The notes beneath the pieces were generated by a model. That model did not search any database. It had not been told where the DNA came from and was given only the letters and a program-made list of their open reading frames with translations. Both the position numbers and the translations under genes were made by a program. A stretch of 64,000 nt of DNA from Aquabacterium sp. A3 (GTDB lineage: Bacteria; Pseudomonadota; Gammaproteobacteria; Burkholderiales; Burkholderiaceae_C), in assembly GCF_038069945.1 (NCBI RefSeq), contig NZ_JBBPEV010000004.1:62001-126000 (forward strand), given 5' to 3'. This document shows positions 10,459-20,347 of the stretch, piece by piece; position 1 is the stretch's first letter; each line of letters starts with the position of its first letter.

Positions 10459-10482
10459 ACGCGGCCAGCACGGCCGCGTGGA

Positions 10483-10836
<354 letters not shown>

Positions 10837-10929
10837 TCAGGAAAAAGGTGGCGCGTGTTGCAGCGCAATGAACACTATTTAATCACGACTACCGCGATGT
10901 CGCGAGCACACCCCTGTCATCACGCAGGG

Positions 10930-12636
10930 TCAGGCGCGAAAACGCGAAGTGATCGGGTAGCGCCAATCGCGCCCAAACGCTCGGTGGGTGATGCGGATGC
11001 CCACGGGCGCCTGGCGGCGTTTGTACTCGTTGATCTTGATCAGGCGGGTGACCTTGTCCACATCGGCCTGGGCAAAGCCGGCCGCGACGATCTCGTCGAT
11101 GGACTGGTCCAGCTCCATGTAGCGCTCCAGGATGGCGTCCAGCACCTCGTACTCGGGCAGGCTGTCCTGGTCGGTCTGATCGGGACGCAACTCGGCCGAC
11201 GGCGGGCGCGTGATGATGCGCTCGGGAATGGGCTCCAGCTGCCCGGAGGCCGCTGCCTGGGTGTTGCGCCAGCGCGCCAGGCGATAGACCAGGGTCTTGG
11301 CCAGGTCCTTGATGACGGCAAAACCACCGGCCATGTCGCCGTACAGGGTGCAGTAGCCCGTGGCCATCTCGCTCTTGTTGCCGGTGGTCAGCACGATGGC
11401 GCCAAACTTGTTGGACAAGGCCATCAGCAGCGTGCCCCGGATGCGGGCCTGGATGTTTTCTTCGGTGGTGTCCTCGGCCCGGCCCTCGAACAGCGGGGCC
11501 AGCGAGGTCTTGAAGGCCTCGAACTCGGGCGCGATGGCGATTTCGTCGTGCCGCACGCCCAGGCGGTCGGCCATGTCACGCGCGTCAATCCAGGAGATGT
11601 CGGCCGTGTAGGGCGAAGGCATCATCACGGTGCGCACCTTGTCCGCCCCCAAGGCATCAACGGCGATGGCCAGCACCAGGGCTGAATCAATGCCGCCCGA
11701 CAGGCCGATGATCGCGCCCGGAAAACCGTTCTTGCCCACGTAATCGCGCACGCCACACACCAGCGCGGCCCAGATCTCGGCCTCGTCTGACAGGGGCTGG
11801 GCCACAGCCCCCTGCACCGCGCCGCCCGGCAGCAAGGTCACCTGCAGGGTCTCGTCAGCGAAACTGGCCGCCCGGGCGGCCACCGCACCGTGGGCGTCCA
11901 CCGCAAACGAAGCGCCATCAAACACCACCTCGTCCTGCCCCCCGGTCAGGTGGGCGTAGACCAGAGGCAGGCCCAGGTTGCGGGCGCGGTCGCCCATGCG
12001 GGCTTCGCGCTCGCCGCGCTTGCCCGCGTGGAAGGGTGAGGCATTGATGACCACCAGGGCCTGGGCCCCCAGCGACTGGGCGGCCAGGGCCGGTTCGTCA
12101 AACCAGGCGTCTTCGCACACCAGCAGGCCCACCCGCCAGCCCAGCACATCGACCACCACCGGGCCCAGGCCGGCCTCCCGGCCCGAGACAAAATAGCGTC
12201 GCTCGTCAAACACCTGGTAGTTGGGCAGCTCTCGCTTGGCGTACGTGGCGCGCACCACACCGCCCTGCAACAAGCTGGCGGCATTCAGCCGCCGGGGCAC
12301 CGACCACGAGCGCGTGCGCACGTCGTCACCCGGGCCTTGCACCGGGTGGCCCAGCACCAGGTGCAAATCAGGCAGGTCGGCCAGGGCCTGGGCGACGTGG
12401 GCCACCTGGGCGTCACAGGCCTGCATGAACGCGGGCCGCAGCAGCAGGTCTTCAGGGGGATAGCCGCAAAGGGCCATTTCAGGCGTGACCACCAGGCGTG
12501 CGCCCTTGGCATACGCTAGGCGGGCTTGATCGACGATCTGACGGGCGTTGCCGGCCAGATCGCCCACCACGGGATTGAATTGCAACAAGGCCACGTTCAG
12601 CGCAGTGCTGGGTGCGGCAGATGGCTCACGGTTCAT
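10930..12636 (-). CDS. nadE: NAD+ synthase, glutamine-hydrolysing
   Basis: 568-residue two-domain enzyme making NAD from deamido-NAD, ATP and glutamine. The N-terminal nitrilase-like glutaminase has the Glu-Lys-Cys triad in VTPEMALCGYP, YAKRELPNY and LLVCEDAWF. The C-terminal synthetase has the PP-loop GLSGGIDSALVL. Two starts are possible (12645 and 12636); the second is listed. At 12636 the start codon overlaps the divergent ATG at 12635 by two bases, so at least one promoter must lie inside the opposite gene. Confidence 0.96.
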   Translation of the reverse strand: MNREPSAAPSTALNVALLQFNPVVGDLAGNARQIVDQARLAYAKGARLVVTPEMALCGYPPEDLLLRPAFMQACDAQVAHVAQALADLPDLHLVLGHPVQGPGDDVRTRSWSVPRRLNAASLLQGGVVRATYAKRELPNYQVFDERRYFVSGREAGLGPVVVDVLGWRVGLLVCEDAWFDEPALAAQSLGAQALVVINASPFHAGKRGEREARMGDRARNLGLPLVYAHLTGGQDEVVFDGASFAVDAHGAVAARAASFADETLQVTLLPGGAVQGAVAQPLSDEAEIWAALVCGVRDYVGKNGFPGAIIGLSGGIDSALVLAIAVDALGADKVRTVMMPSPYTADISWIDARDMADRLGVRHDEIAIAPEFEAFKTSLAPLFEGRAEDTTEENIQARIRGTLLMALSNKFGAIVLTTGNKSEMATGYCTLYGDMAGGFAVIKDLAKTLVYRLARWRNTQAAASGQLEPIPERIITRPPSAELRPDQTDQDSLPEYEVLDAILERYMELDQSIDEIVAAGFAQADVDKVTRLIKINEYKRRQAPVGIRITHRAFGRDWRYPITSRFRA

Positions 12637-13879
12637 GGACAACATTCAGACGGGTGGCGCCCCCGCGCCAGACACAGACCGCATGGTAGCGGGCCTGCAG
12701 CTGCGCTGGCACCACAGCGTGCGAGAAATCGACGGACAGGCATGGAACGCCTTGTTGGAGGGGGTGTCCGGAGCGCGCCCCTTTCTGACGCACGAATGGC
12801 TGCTGGCCCTGGAGATCCACGGCTGCGCCTGCACCGAAACGGGGTGGCAAACGCAGTTTGCGGCCCTGCATGACGCCAAGGGCGATCTGCTGGCGGCCTG
12901 CCCGCTTTACCTGAAAAGCCACTCTTACGGCGAGTACGTGTTCGACTGGGCGTGGGCTGACGCACACGATCGGGCACTGTCTAGGGAAGGCCGACAGTAC
13001 TTTCCGAAGCTGCTCAGTGCGTCCCCCTTCTCGCCCATTCCGGGCCAGCGGCTGCTGACCACCCCTGAAGCCTCGCCCGCCTTGCGCACAGCCTTGCAGG
13101 ATCGCCTGCTGGCGGCTTTGCAGGAACGATGCACCCAGGAAGGTTGGTCGTCAGCCCATGCCTTGTTCGTCTCTGATGAAGAGGCTCAGCTGGCGTCTCG
13201 ACAGGGTTGGCTGCTCAGGCACGGCGTTCAGTTTCACTGGACCAACCGCCGCCCGCAGCCGTATGCCAGCTTCGAGGAGTTTCTGAGCACCCTGCATCGC
13301 GACAAGCGCAAGAAGATCTTGCAGGAGCGGCGCAAGGTGCACGACGCCGGCGTTGAATTCGACGTCATCGAAGGGCCGCAGGCCAGCGAACAAGACTGGG
13401 CGTTTTTTTACCGCTGCTATCAGGACACGTACCACGCCCACGGACAACGCCCTTACCTGAACGAGGCACTGTGGCAGACGGTGGGCCAGCGCCTGGCGCC
13501 GCACTGGGTCATGTTCGTTGCCAGGCAAGGAGGCGAGCGCATCGCCTGCTCCTTGCTGGCCGTCGACCGGGCGCAGGGTGTGGCCTACGGTCGTTATTGG
13601 GGTGCATTGCAGGCGGTGAGCTGTCTGCATTTCGAGGCGTGCTACTACCAGCCACTGGCCTGGTGCATCAACCAGGGCTTGAGCCGCTTCGAGGGTGGCG
13701 CTCAAGGAGAGCACAAGCTGGCACGGGGCCTGCTCCCAGTGACGACCAACTCGGTCCATTGGCTGGCGCACCCCGGCCTGCGTCATGCGGTATCGGATTT
13801 CCTGATGCGAGAGGATCTGGGGCTGACGCACTACGTGAATGAATTAGATGAGCGAAAACCGTTCAAACCCCAAGATTGA
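12635..13879 (+). CDS. FemAB-like GNAT/peptidogalycan-type acyltransferase
   Basis: 414 residues belonging to the FemAB-like (PF04339) group of GNAT-fold proteins. Typical features are the N-terminal LQLRWHHSVREIDGQAWNALL, PLYLKSHSYGEYVFDWAWA (about residue 88), the KRKKILQERRKV segment (about 226) and the C-terminal CYYQPLAWCINQGLSRFEGGAQGEHK. The reaction is unknown; related FemAB enzymes transfer amino acids from tRNA. ATG 12635 overlaps the nadE start codon; ATG 12683, just before LQLRW, is an equally good choice and would leave a 46-base gap. Neither has a clear Shine-Dalgarno sequence. Confidence 0.85.
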   Translation: MDNIQTGGAPAPDTDRMVAGLQLRWHHSVREIDGQAWNALLEGVSGARPFLTHEWLLALEIHGCACTETGWQTQFAALHDAKGDLLAACPLYLKSHSYGEYVFDWAWADAHDRALSREGRQYFPKLLSASPFSPIPGQRLLTTPEASPALRTALQDRLLAALQERCTQEGWSSAHALFVSDEEAQLASRQGWLLRHGVQFHWTNRRPQPYASFEEFLSTLHRDKRKKILQERRKVHDAGVEFDVIEGPQASEQDWAFFYRCYQDTYHAHGQRPYLNEALWQTVGQRLAPHWVMFVARQGGERIACSLLAVDRAQGVAYGRYWGALQAVSCLHFEACYYQPLAWCINQGLSRFEGGAQGEHKLARGLLPVTTNSVHWLAHPGLRHAVSDFLMREDLGLTHYVNELDERKPFKPQD

Positions 13880-13968
13880 GCATGCACTGAGGATGCGACA
13901 CTCGCGCGATGGCACCGCGCGTTGCTGCGTCCGCCGTCCCCAACAATCACAACAATCCGCAGGGTTTC

Positions 13969-14505
13969 ATGTCATCTCCATCACCAGCGCCTGAGCACGG
14001 TCACCACGAACCACCCGCCATCCTCGACATCGAGGCCTCCGGGTTTGGCTTGGGCAGCTACCCGATCGAGATCGGCTTTGTCTTGCCGGACGGCTCGTCG
14101 TGGTGCAGCCTGGTGCACCCCGAACCAGACTGGCAACATTGGGACCCCGAAGCCGCTGCCGTGCACGGCATCCTGCGCGAGCAACTGGTTCAACACGGAC
14201 GCAGCCCGGAAGCCTTGTGTGCCTTGCTCAATGAGCGGCTGGGTGGCATGACGGTCTACTCTGACGCGTGGGCGCACGACTACACATGGTTGAACCGACT
14301 GTATGAAGTGGCCGGGGTGAGCCCCCGGTTCCGCCTGGAAAATCTTCGGGCCCTGCTCAACGACCAGGACGCCGCGCAATGGCATGAGGCCAAACGCCGC
14401 GTGGCGCAATCGGCCGGCCTTCAGCGGCACCGCGCCAGCGCCGACGCCAGGCTCTTGCAGCAAACCTGGCTGGCATTGCGTGGCACGCAACGCGCCGCGG
14501 CCTGA
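13969..14505 (+). CDS. DnaQ-like 3'-5' exonuclease
   Basis: 178-residue protein with the DEDD exonuclease motifs: ExoI DIEASGFG near residue 20, the conserved VHGI of the family, ExoII WAHDYTWL and ExoIII HRASADARLL (His-x4-Asp, the DEDDh subtype). It should remove nucleotides from a nucleic-acid 3' end with two metal ions. The ATG at 13969 has a weak AGGG upstream and starts just before the first catalytic motif. It is shorter than DNA polymerase III epsilon and lacks that subunit's C-terminal alpha-binding tail, so it is probably a stand-alone nuclease. Confidence 0.83.
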   Translation: MSSPSPAPEHGHHEPPAILDIEASGFGLGSYPIEIGFVLPDGSSWCSLVHPEPDWQHWDPEAAAVHGILREQLVQHGRSPEALCALLNERLGGMTVYSDAWAHDYTWLNRLYEVAGVSPRFRLENLRALLNDQDAAQWHEAKRRVAQSAGLQRHRASADARLLQQTWLALRGTQRAAA

Positions 14506-14603
14506 GCACTGACATCTGAGGGTTAATTCCCTGCCAAACGTGACTCAAGTCGCGTCTGAGACGTCCGAAAACCCGTTCACTGTGTTTTGCAGTCGGGGTG
14601 TCC

Positions 14604-16535
14604 ATGTTCTCAACCGTGTCCACGGTGCGCATGGGGACGCCCACCTTCCTGCGCCACGCGTGGCCCATGACCCTGGGGTTGTTGGTTTGCGCCAGTGTCA
14701 GCGTGGGTCATGTGCTGTCGTCTCCTGCCTCCACCACCATCCAGTGGCTGGGTGCTGCCTGCCTGGCAGTGACCCTGCTGGGGGCTGTTGCCCTCATGCG
14801 TCGCGCCCATGCCACCGAGCGCGACAGTGCCTTGGCCCAACAACGCTGGCAGATGCTCACGGAGGGCCACATGGACGCCGCCCTGGTGCTCAAGCCGCGT
14901 CAGGACATCATGGGGCGCGCCATGGGCTACGAGATCGCCGAAGCCAACGCCGCCGCCCACGCACTGTACGTTGCACCCTCTGGCGCCTTGCTGGGGCACA
15001 TGCTGTTTGACGTGCTGCCCAGCGCCTGGCCAGAGACCTTTCAAACCCGGCTGGATCAGTGCTGGCACACCGGCATGCGCCAGGAGGACGAACACTCGCT
15101 TCCCACGCCGGACGCCCCTCGCGGACTGCGGTGGCTGCACCATCAGATGATCCGCCTGCCCGATGGGGTGGTGGTGCTCACCCGGGACATCACCGACGTG
15201 CGCCATTCCATGCAGGCCCTGCAAGAGCAGGAAACCTTCTACCGCACACTGGTCAATAGCCTGCCCATGGCCGCCTATGCCCGCAGCACCCGCGAGCACA
15301 ACCGGGGCCAATATGTGGTGTGGAACGAGGTGGCCGCCCGGATCATGAACCTGCCGACCGAACAGGTCTTGGGCAAACAACCCCATGAGGTGCTGCCCCT
15401 GGACATTGCCCGGCGGGCTGAACAGCAAGACCACAGCGTGATGAGCGGCGGCGCCTCCCAGGTCTATGAAGACCTGGTGTTTCACACCCAGGACGGTGAC
15501 CGCATCGTCAACCTCATCAAAACGCCCGTGCACGGCATGGACGGCGCGCTGGACCACATCCTCTCGATCGCGATCGACGTGACCGAACAACGACAGGCTG
15601 CAGACCAGTTGCGCCTGGCCTCCAGGGTGATCGACGAAACCGGCGAAGCCATCGTGATCACCGATGCCATGGACCGTGTGGTGCGTGTGAACCCTGCCTT
15701 CCTGAGCATGAGCGGGCTGGCGATGAGCGACGTGATGGGACAGTTTGCCGAGTTGCTGGGCATGCCCCCCCTGCGCGAGAGCCATTTACAGGGCATCAAC
15801 CATGCGCTGCTGAAGGGGCAGCGCTGGGTGGGCGAGAGTCAGCAGGTGCGGCAAGACGGGCGAACCCTGGACGTGTGGCTCAGCGTGAGCACCTTGAGGC
15901 AAGACGCCATGGGCATCACACAGCACATCCGGGTGTTCAGCGACATCTCGGTGCTCAAGGCCCAGCAGCGCGAGCTGGCCGAGCAGGCACGCAACGACAT
16001 GCTGACGGGCCTGCCCAACCGCCGTGCCTTCGGCGAACGACTGCGGCAGGCCATGGCGCGCGCCCGGCGCACGCCACAGACGCTGGCCGTGTTGTTCATC
16101 GACCTGGACGGCTTCAAGGCGGTCAATGACCGCTGGGGACATGCAGGCGGCGACGTGCTGCTGCAAGAGGTCGCGGCACGACTGCTGCAATGTGTGCGCA
16201 ACACCGACTGTGTGTGCCGCCTGGCCGGCGACGAGTTCACCGTGATCCTGGAAGGCGCTGGTCACCCGCAAGAGCTGCTGCGCATCGGGGAACGCATCAT
16301 CCAGCGGGTGAGCGAACCGCTGGCGCTGGGCAACGGCGCCTTGCAAGGCATGGCACAGGTGACCCCCAGCATCGGTGCGGCCATTTACCAGCGCCACGAC
16401 ACCGAACAGAGCCTGTGCGAGCGGGCGGATGCGGCCATGTACCAGGCCAAACGGCAAGGCAAGGCGCGCCTGATCCTGAGCGACACGCGCACCGAATCAG
16501 ATAACGCAAGTTGTCAGAAATTAGCCGTCAATTGA
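14604..16535 (+). CDS. PAS-domain diguanylate cyclase
   Basis: 643-residue membrane-bound sensor. Two hydrophobic segments (about residues 16-34 and 42-60) are followed by three PAS-like regions (roughly 80-190, 210-330, 335-455) and a C-terminal GGDEF domain (about 465-630). The active-site loop reads AGDEF, a variant found in active cyclases, and is preceded five residues earlier by RNTD, the RxxD inhibitory c-di-GMP site. DMLTGLPNRRAF marks the domain start. It should make c-di-GMP from GTP in response to an unknown signal. The ATG at 14604 is preferred over GTG 14598. No partner gene is adjacent; a c-di-GMP receptor (LapD) lies 38 kb away. Confidence 0.93.
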   Translation: MFSTVSTVRMGTPTFLRHAWPMTLGLLVCASVSVGHVLSSPASTTIQWLGAACLAVTLLGAVALMRRAHATERDSALAQQRWQMLTEGHMDAALVLKPRQDIMGRAMGYEIAEANAAAHALYVAPSGALLGHMLFDVLPSAWPETFQTRLDQCWHTGMRQEDEHSLPTPDAPRGLRWLHHQMIRLPDGVVVLTRDITDVRHSMQALQEQETFYRTLVNSLPMAAYARSTREHNRGQYVVWNEVAARIMNLPTEQVLGKQPHEVLPLDIARRAEQQDHSVMSGGASQVYEDLVFHTQDGDRIVNLIKTPVHGMDGALDHILSIAIDVTEQRQAADQLRLASRVIDETGEAIVITDAMDRVVRVNPAFLSMSGLAMSDVMGQFAELLGMPPLRESHLQGINHALLKGQRWVGESQQVRQDGRTLDVWLSVSTLRQDAMGITQHIRVFSDISVLKAQQRELAEQARNDMLTGLPNRRAFGERLRQAMARARRTPQTLAVLFIDLDGFKAVNDRWGHAGGDVLLQEVAARLLQCVRNTDCVCRLAGDEFTVILEGAGHPQELLRIGERIIQRVSEPLALGNGALQGMAQVTPSIGAAIYQRHDTEQSLCERADAAMYQAKRQGKARLILSDTRTESDNASCQKLAVN

Positions 16536-16678
16536 CGACAGTTCCCCGCACATGAGGGGCGCACCAGCGTGGTGCAAAGGCACATGGGGCGGCACATCAC
16601 TGGTATAAACCCCGGTTCGCCGCGTTGTCCGTTGAATGACTGCAGCGCGTTCAGTTGCCTGCTCATCATTCATTGCAC

Positions 16679-18133
16679 ATGGCCTGGTTCACCCCCCGCT
16701 CTCGCCGCTCATCGCCTGCACGCTCTGACGAGGCGCGCCCGCGGGTGGTCATCGTGGGGTGCGGCTTTGGCGGGCTGGAGGCGGCCAAAGCCCTGGCCGA
16801 TGCGCCTGTGGACATCGTGGTGGTAGACCGCACCAACCACCACCTGTTTCAACCCCTGCTGTACCAGGTGGCCACGGCGGGGCTACCTGCCCCGGCCATC
16901 GCGGCCCCCATTCGCCATGTGCTGCGTCAGCAGATCGCCACCGGGCAGCTCACGGTGCTGATGGGCGAGGTCACCAGCATCGACACGGCCTCGTCGTGCA
17001 TCGTGCTGGACGCGGGCGAGCACCTGCATTACGACCACCTGATCGTGGCCGCAGGGGCCACGCACAGTTACTTTGGCCGTGACGACTGGGCCCGCTACGC
17101 GCCCGGCCTGAAAACCCTGGGCGATGCCTTCACCATCCGCCGGCGGGTGCTGACGGCCTTCGAGCAGGCCGAGCGCGAAACCGACCCGGCCAAGCGCGTG
17201 CCCTGGCTGACCTTCGCGGTGGTGGGGGCAGGCCCCACCGGGGTCGAGATGGCCGGCACCATGGCCGAGATCGCCCAGCAGACCTTGAGCGCCGAATTCC
17301 GGCACATCGACTCGCGCGAAGCCCGCATCATCTTGCTCGAAGGTGCGCCGCGTGTGCTGGGCACTTTCACGGAAGAACTGTCGCAGCGCGCCAAGGAGCA
17401 ACTGGAAGGCCTGGGGGCCGAGGTGCTGCCTGGCGCCAAGGTGACCAACATCACGGCCTTCGGCATCCATTACGACACCACCGAACCAGGGCCCGAGGGC
17501 TCGCCCCAGGTGGTGTCCCACTTCCTGCCCACGCGCACCGTGATCTGGGCGGCGGGTGTGGCGGCATCCCCTCTGGGCAAGGCCCTGGCCAAGTCCACAG
17601 GTTGCGCGCTGGACCGTGCGGGCCGAGTGATCGTGGAACCCGACCTGACGGTGGCAGGCCACCCCAACATCTACGTGGTGGGTGATCTGGCCAGCGCCAA
17701 GAGCTACCTCGATCCCGCCGCGCCCACGCCCGTACCAGGCGTCAGCCCCGGGGCCAAGCAGATGGGGCGCAAGGCCGCGTTCAACATCATGCGGCGCCTC
17801 AAGGGGCTGGAGACACAATCCTTCCGCTACTTTGATTACGGCTCACTGGCCACCATCGGCAAGCGGGCTGCGGTGGCCATGATCGATGTGCCCTTCACCA
17901 AAAAACAGCTGCGCTTCAGCGGCTTTGCGGCGTGGCTGTTCTGGCTGTTCGTGCACGTGTACTTCCTCATCGGCTTCCGCAACCGCATGCTGGTGCTGAT
18001 GGACTGGGCCTGGGCCTACTTCACCTCACAGCGCCACGCCCGCGTCTTCCCGGATCCACACGCGCTGGAGCCCGGCAAGATGCTGGTGCGGGTGCCTGAC
18101 GGCCCCAACAGCAAGTCGGCCACCGACGCTTGA
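16679..18133 (+). CDS. ndh: Type II NADH:quinone oxidoreductase (NDH-2)
   Basis: 484-residue FAD-dependent NADH dehydrogenase, non-proton-pumping. Two dinucleotide-binding motifs are seen: VVIVGCGFGGLEAAKAL (FAD, about residues 22-38) and FAVVGAGPTGVEMAGT (NADH, about 180-195). The conserved NHHLFQPLLYQVATAGL and AAGVAASPLGK segments are present. The aromatic, hydrophobic C-terminal stretch FAAWLFWLFVHVYFLIGF is the membrane-attachment region typical of this family. The ATG at 16679 is chosen over an upstream in-frame TTG. Confidence 0.93.
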   Translation: MAWFTPRSRRSSPARSDEARPRVVIVGCGFGGLEAAKALADAPVDIVVVDRTNHHLFQPLLYQVATAGLPAPAIAAPIRHVLRQQIATGQLTVLMGEVTSIDTASSCIVLDAGEHLHYDHLIVAAGATHSYFGRDDWARYAPGLKTLGDAFTIRRRVLTAFEQAERETDPAKRVPWLTFAVVGAGPTGVEMAGTMAEIAQQTLSAEFRHIDSREARIILLEGAPRVLGTFTEELSQRAKEQLEGLGAEVLPGAKVTNITAFGIHYDTTEPGPEGSPQVVSHFLPTRTVIWAAGVAASPLGKALAKSTGCALDRAGRVIVEPDLTVAGHPNIYVVGDLASAKSYLDPAAPTPVPGVSPGAKQMGRKAAFNIMRRLKGLETQSFRYFDYGSLATIGKRAAVAMIDVPFTKKQLRFSGFAAWLFWLFVHVYFLIGFRNRMLVLMDWAWAYFTSQRHARVFPDPHALEPGKMLVRVPDGPNSKSATDA

Positions 18134-18192
18134 ATGCGCAGGGCCTTCTTGGCATGGCAACATGAACACCTTGTTCGTTTGCCCAGCCCGCC

Positions 18193-20061
18193 ATGCCTGA
18201 CCTGCTTGCCACCGCCACCGACCGACTGAGCGCCTTGCGCGCGCACATGCTCCAGCGTGCCTGGCAAGCCGTGCTGGTGCCCAGCAGCGACCCCCACCTG
18301 TCCGAGTACCTGCCCGAGCATTGGCAGGGGCGCGAGTGGCTGAGCGGCTTCACCGGCTCGTCAGGCACCTTGCTGGTGTCGGCCCACGCGGCAGCGCTGT
18401 TCACCGACAGCCGCTACTGGGAGCAGGCCGAGGCCGAACTGGCTGGCACCGGCATTGATCTGGTGAAGCTGGATGGCCCGGCCGTGCCGGCTTATGTGCA
18501 GTGGCTGCGTGATCAGCCCACGTCGGGCGCCGCCGGCGATACCGGTGCACCGTCCGTGCTGGCCGTGGATGGCCAGGTGCTGAGCCTGGGCAGCGTGGCC
18601 CCGCTGCGCGAGGCCTTGAGTGCGGCCGGTTGGGCGCTGCACACGGCCGACGATGTGCTGGCAGGCGCCTGGCCCGACCGCCCGGCCCTGCCCACCGCCG
18701 CCGTGTATGAACACCTGCCGCCCCATGCCGCCACACCCCGCCGCGACAAGCTGGCTGCCGTGCGCGAGGCCCTGCGCGCCAAGGGCGCCACGCACCACTG
18801 GGTGGCCACGCTGGACGACCTGGCCTGGCTGCTGAACCTGCGCGGCGCCGATGTGGACTACAACCCGGTGTTTCTGGGCCATACGTTGGTGGGACTGGAG
18901 TCGGCCACCTTGTTCGTGGGCGAAGGCAAGGTCGCGCCCGAGCTGGCACAACGCCTGGCTAATGATGGCGTGAGCCTCGCGCCTTATGGGCAGGCCGCTG
19001 AATCCCTGCGCGCCCTGCCCGCAGACAGCATCCTGCTGATCGACCCCAAGCGCATCACCTGGGGCCTGCGTGAAGCCGTGCCCGAGGGCGTGCGCGTGAT
19101 CGAGGCCACCAACCCCAGCACGCTGGCCAAATCGCGCAAGACCGAGGTCGAGGCGGGCTTCATCCGCGAAGCGATGGAGGCCGATGGCGCCGCCATGTGC
19201 GCCTTCTACGCCTGGCTGGAGCAGGCCCTGGGTCGCGAGCACGTCAGCGAGCTGACCATCGACGAGCGCATGACGGCCGAACGGGCGCGCCAGCCCGGCT
19301 ACGTGTGCCTGAGCTTTCCCACCATCGCCGGCTTCAACGCCAATGGCGCCCTGCCCCATTACCGCGCCACACCGGCCTCGTACGCCGTGCTCAGCACACC
19401 CCAGGGCCTCACGGCCGAAGGTCTGCTGCTGATCGACTCGGGCGCCCAGTACCTGGGCGGCACCACCGACATCACCCGCGTGTGGGCCATTGGCACACCC
19501 ACGGCCGCGCAACAGCGCGACTTCACGCTGGTGCTCAAAGGCACGATGGCGCTGTCGCGCACGCGTTTTCCGCGCGGCACGCTGTCGCCCATGCTGGACG
19601 CCATCGCCCGTGCACCCCTGTGGGCCGAAGGCCTGGACTTCGGCCACGGCACGGGCCACGGCGTGGGCTACTTCCTGAACGTGCACGAGGGGCCGCAATC
19701 CATCTCCAAGGCCATCCCGGTGCCGGACATGGCCATGCAGCCGGGCATGATCACGTCCATCGAGCCCGGCCTGTACCGGCCGGGCCAGTGGGGCATCCGC
19801 ATCGAGAACCTGGTGCTGAACGTGGCCCTGCCCCCGGCCGTGCCGAACGCCGCCCCGGGCACGCCCGAACATGGCGAGTACCTGGCCTTTGAAACCCTGA
19901 GCCTGTGCCCCATCGACACCCGCTGCATCGACCGCAGCCTGCTGCGCGACGACGAGGTGGCGTGGCTCAACGCCTACCATGCCGAGGTGCGGCGACGCCT
20001 GTCGCCCCGGGTGTCGGGCGACGCCCTGCACTGGCTGGAGGCACGCACCCAGCCGCTGTGA
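18193..20061 (+). CDS. Xaa-Pro aminopeptidase (aminopeptidase P family, long form)
   Basis: 622-residue M24 metallopeptidase that removes an N-terminal residue preceding proline. Two creatinase-like N-terminal domains lead into the pita-bread catalytic domain. Metal ligands can be assigned: Asp in LIDSGAQYLGG, Asp in TTDITRVW, His in GTGHGVGYFLNVHEGP, Glu in ITSIEPGLYRP and Glu in YLAFETLSL. The length is that of the eukaryotic-like long form with two N-terminal domains, not the 440-residue E. coli PepP form. A GC hairpin at 20064-20080 lies just after the stop. Confidence 0.93.
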   Translation: MPDLLATATDRLSALRAHMLQRAWQAVLVPSSDPHLSEYLPEHWQGREWLSGFTGSSGTLLVSAHAAALFTDSRYWEQAEAELAGTGIDLVKLDGPAVPAYVQWLRDQPTSGAAGDTGAPSVLAVDGQVLSLGSVAPLREALSAAGWALHTADDVLAGAWPDRPALPTAAVYEHLPPHAATPRRDKLAAVREALRAKGATHHWVATLDDLAWLLNLRGADVDYNPVFLGHTLVGLESATLFVGEGKVAPELAQRLANDGVSLAPYGQAAESLRALPADSILLIDPKRITWGLREAVPEGVRVIEATNPSTLAKSRKTEVEAGFIREAMEADGAAMCAFYAWLEQALGREHVSELTIDERMTAERARQPGYVCLSFPTIAGFNANGALPHYRATPASYAVLSTPQGLTAEGLLLIDSGAQYLGGTTDITRVWAIGTPTAAQQRDFTLVLKGTMALSRTRFPRGTLSPMLDAIARAPLWAEGLDFGHGTGHGVGYFLNVHEGPQSISKAIPVPDMAMQPGMITSIEPGLYRPGQWGIRIENLVLNVALPPAVPNAAPGTPEHGEYLAFETLSLCPIDTRCIDRSLLRDDEVAWLNAYHAEVRRRLSPRVSGDALHWLEARTQPL

Positions 20062-20171
20062 TGGCTGGCGCTGCGCCAGCTTGGTGCACCGCGCCCCATA
20101 CCCCCACTGCAGCGCGATGGCACACATCGTGCATACACTCAGCACACGAGAGGAACGGCCACCACGTCGTT

Positions 20172-20291
20172 CTCCGAAAGGGCCGCTAGGGTTCCGACCT
20201 TGATCACTCAAGGTGTCTGGTCCGAGAGCAGCCGGCCCCGGTCAGCATCCACACTGGCCTGGGCTCCACGGCGGGACAAAAGCCCGGGAGG
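20172..20291 (+). ncRNA. Guanidine-I (ykkC) riboswitch
   Basis: The conserved core of the ykkC class is readable: CTAGGGTTCCG at 20186-20196, CTGGTCCGAGAG at 20217-20228, and the 3' segment ACGGCGGGACAAAAGCCCGG at 20268-20287. This aptamer binds guanidinium and turns on downstream genes. It sits about 60 bases before the first DUF1989 gene and reads in the same direction. Between them is a small hairpin (CTTCG and CGAAG around 20296-20312) without a clear T-run, so a translational or non-classical expression platform is possible. Outer boundaries are approximate. Confidence 0.93.
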
Positions 20292-20347
20292 TTCGCTTCG
20301 ACGTCACGAAGTGTCCTCTCGCGTGTCCAACCTGTCTGGAGCCCCGC

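Noticed and set aside
20064..20080. GC hairpin after aminopeptidase P as an intrinsic terminator
   Set aside because: Seven-base stem with only TT following; too weak to call.
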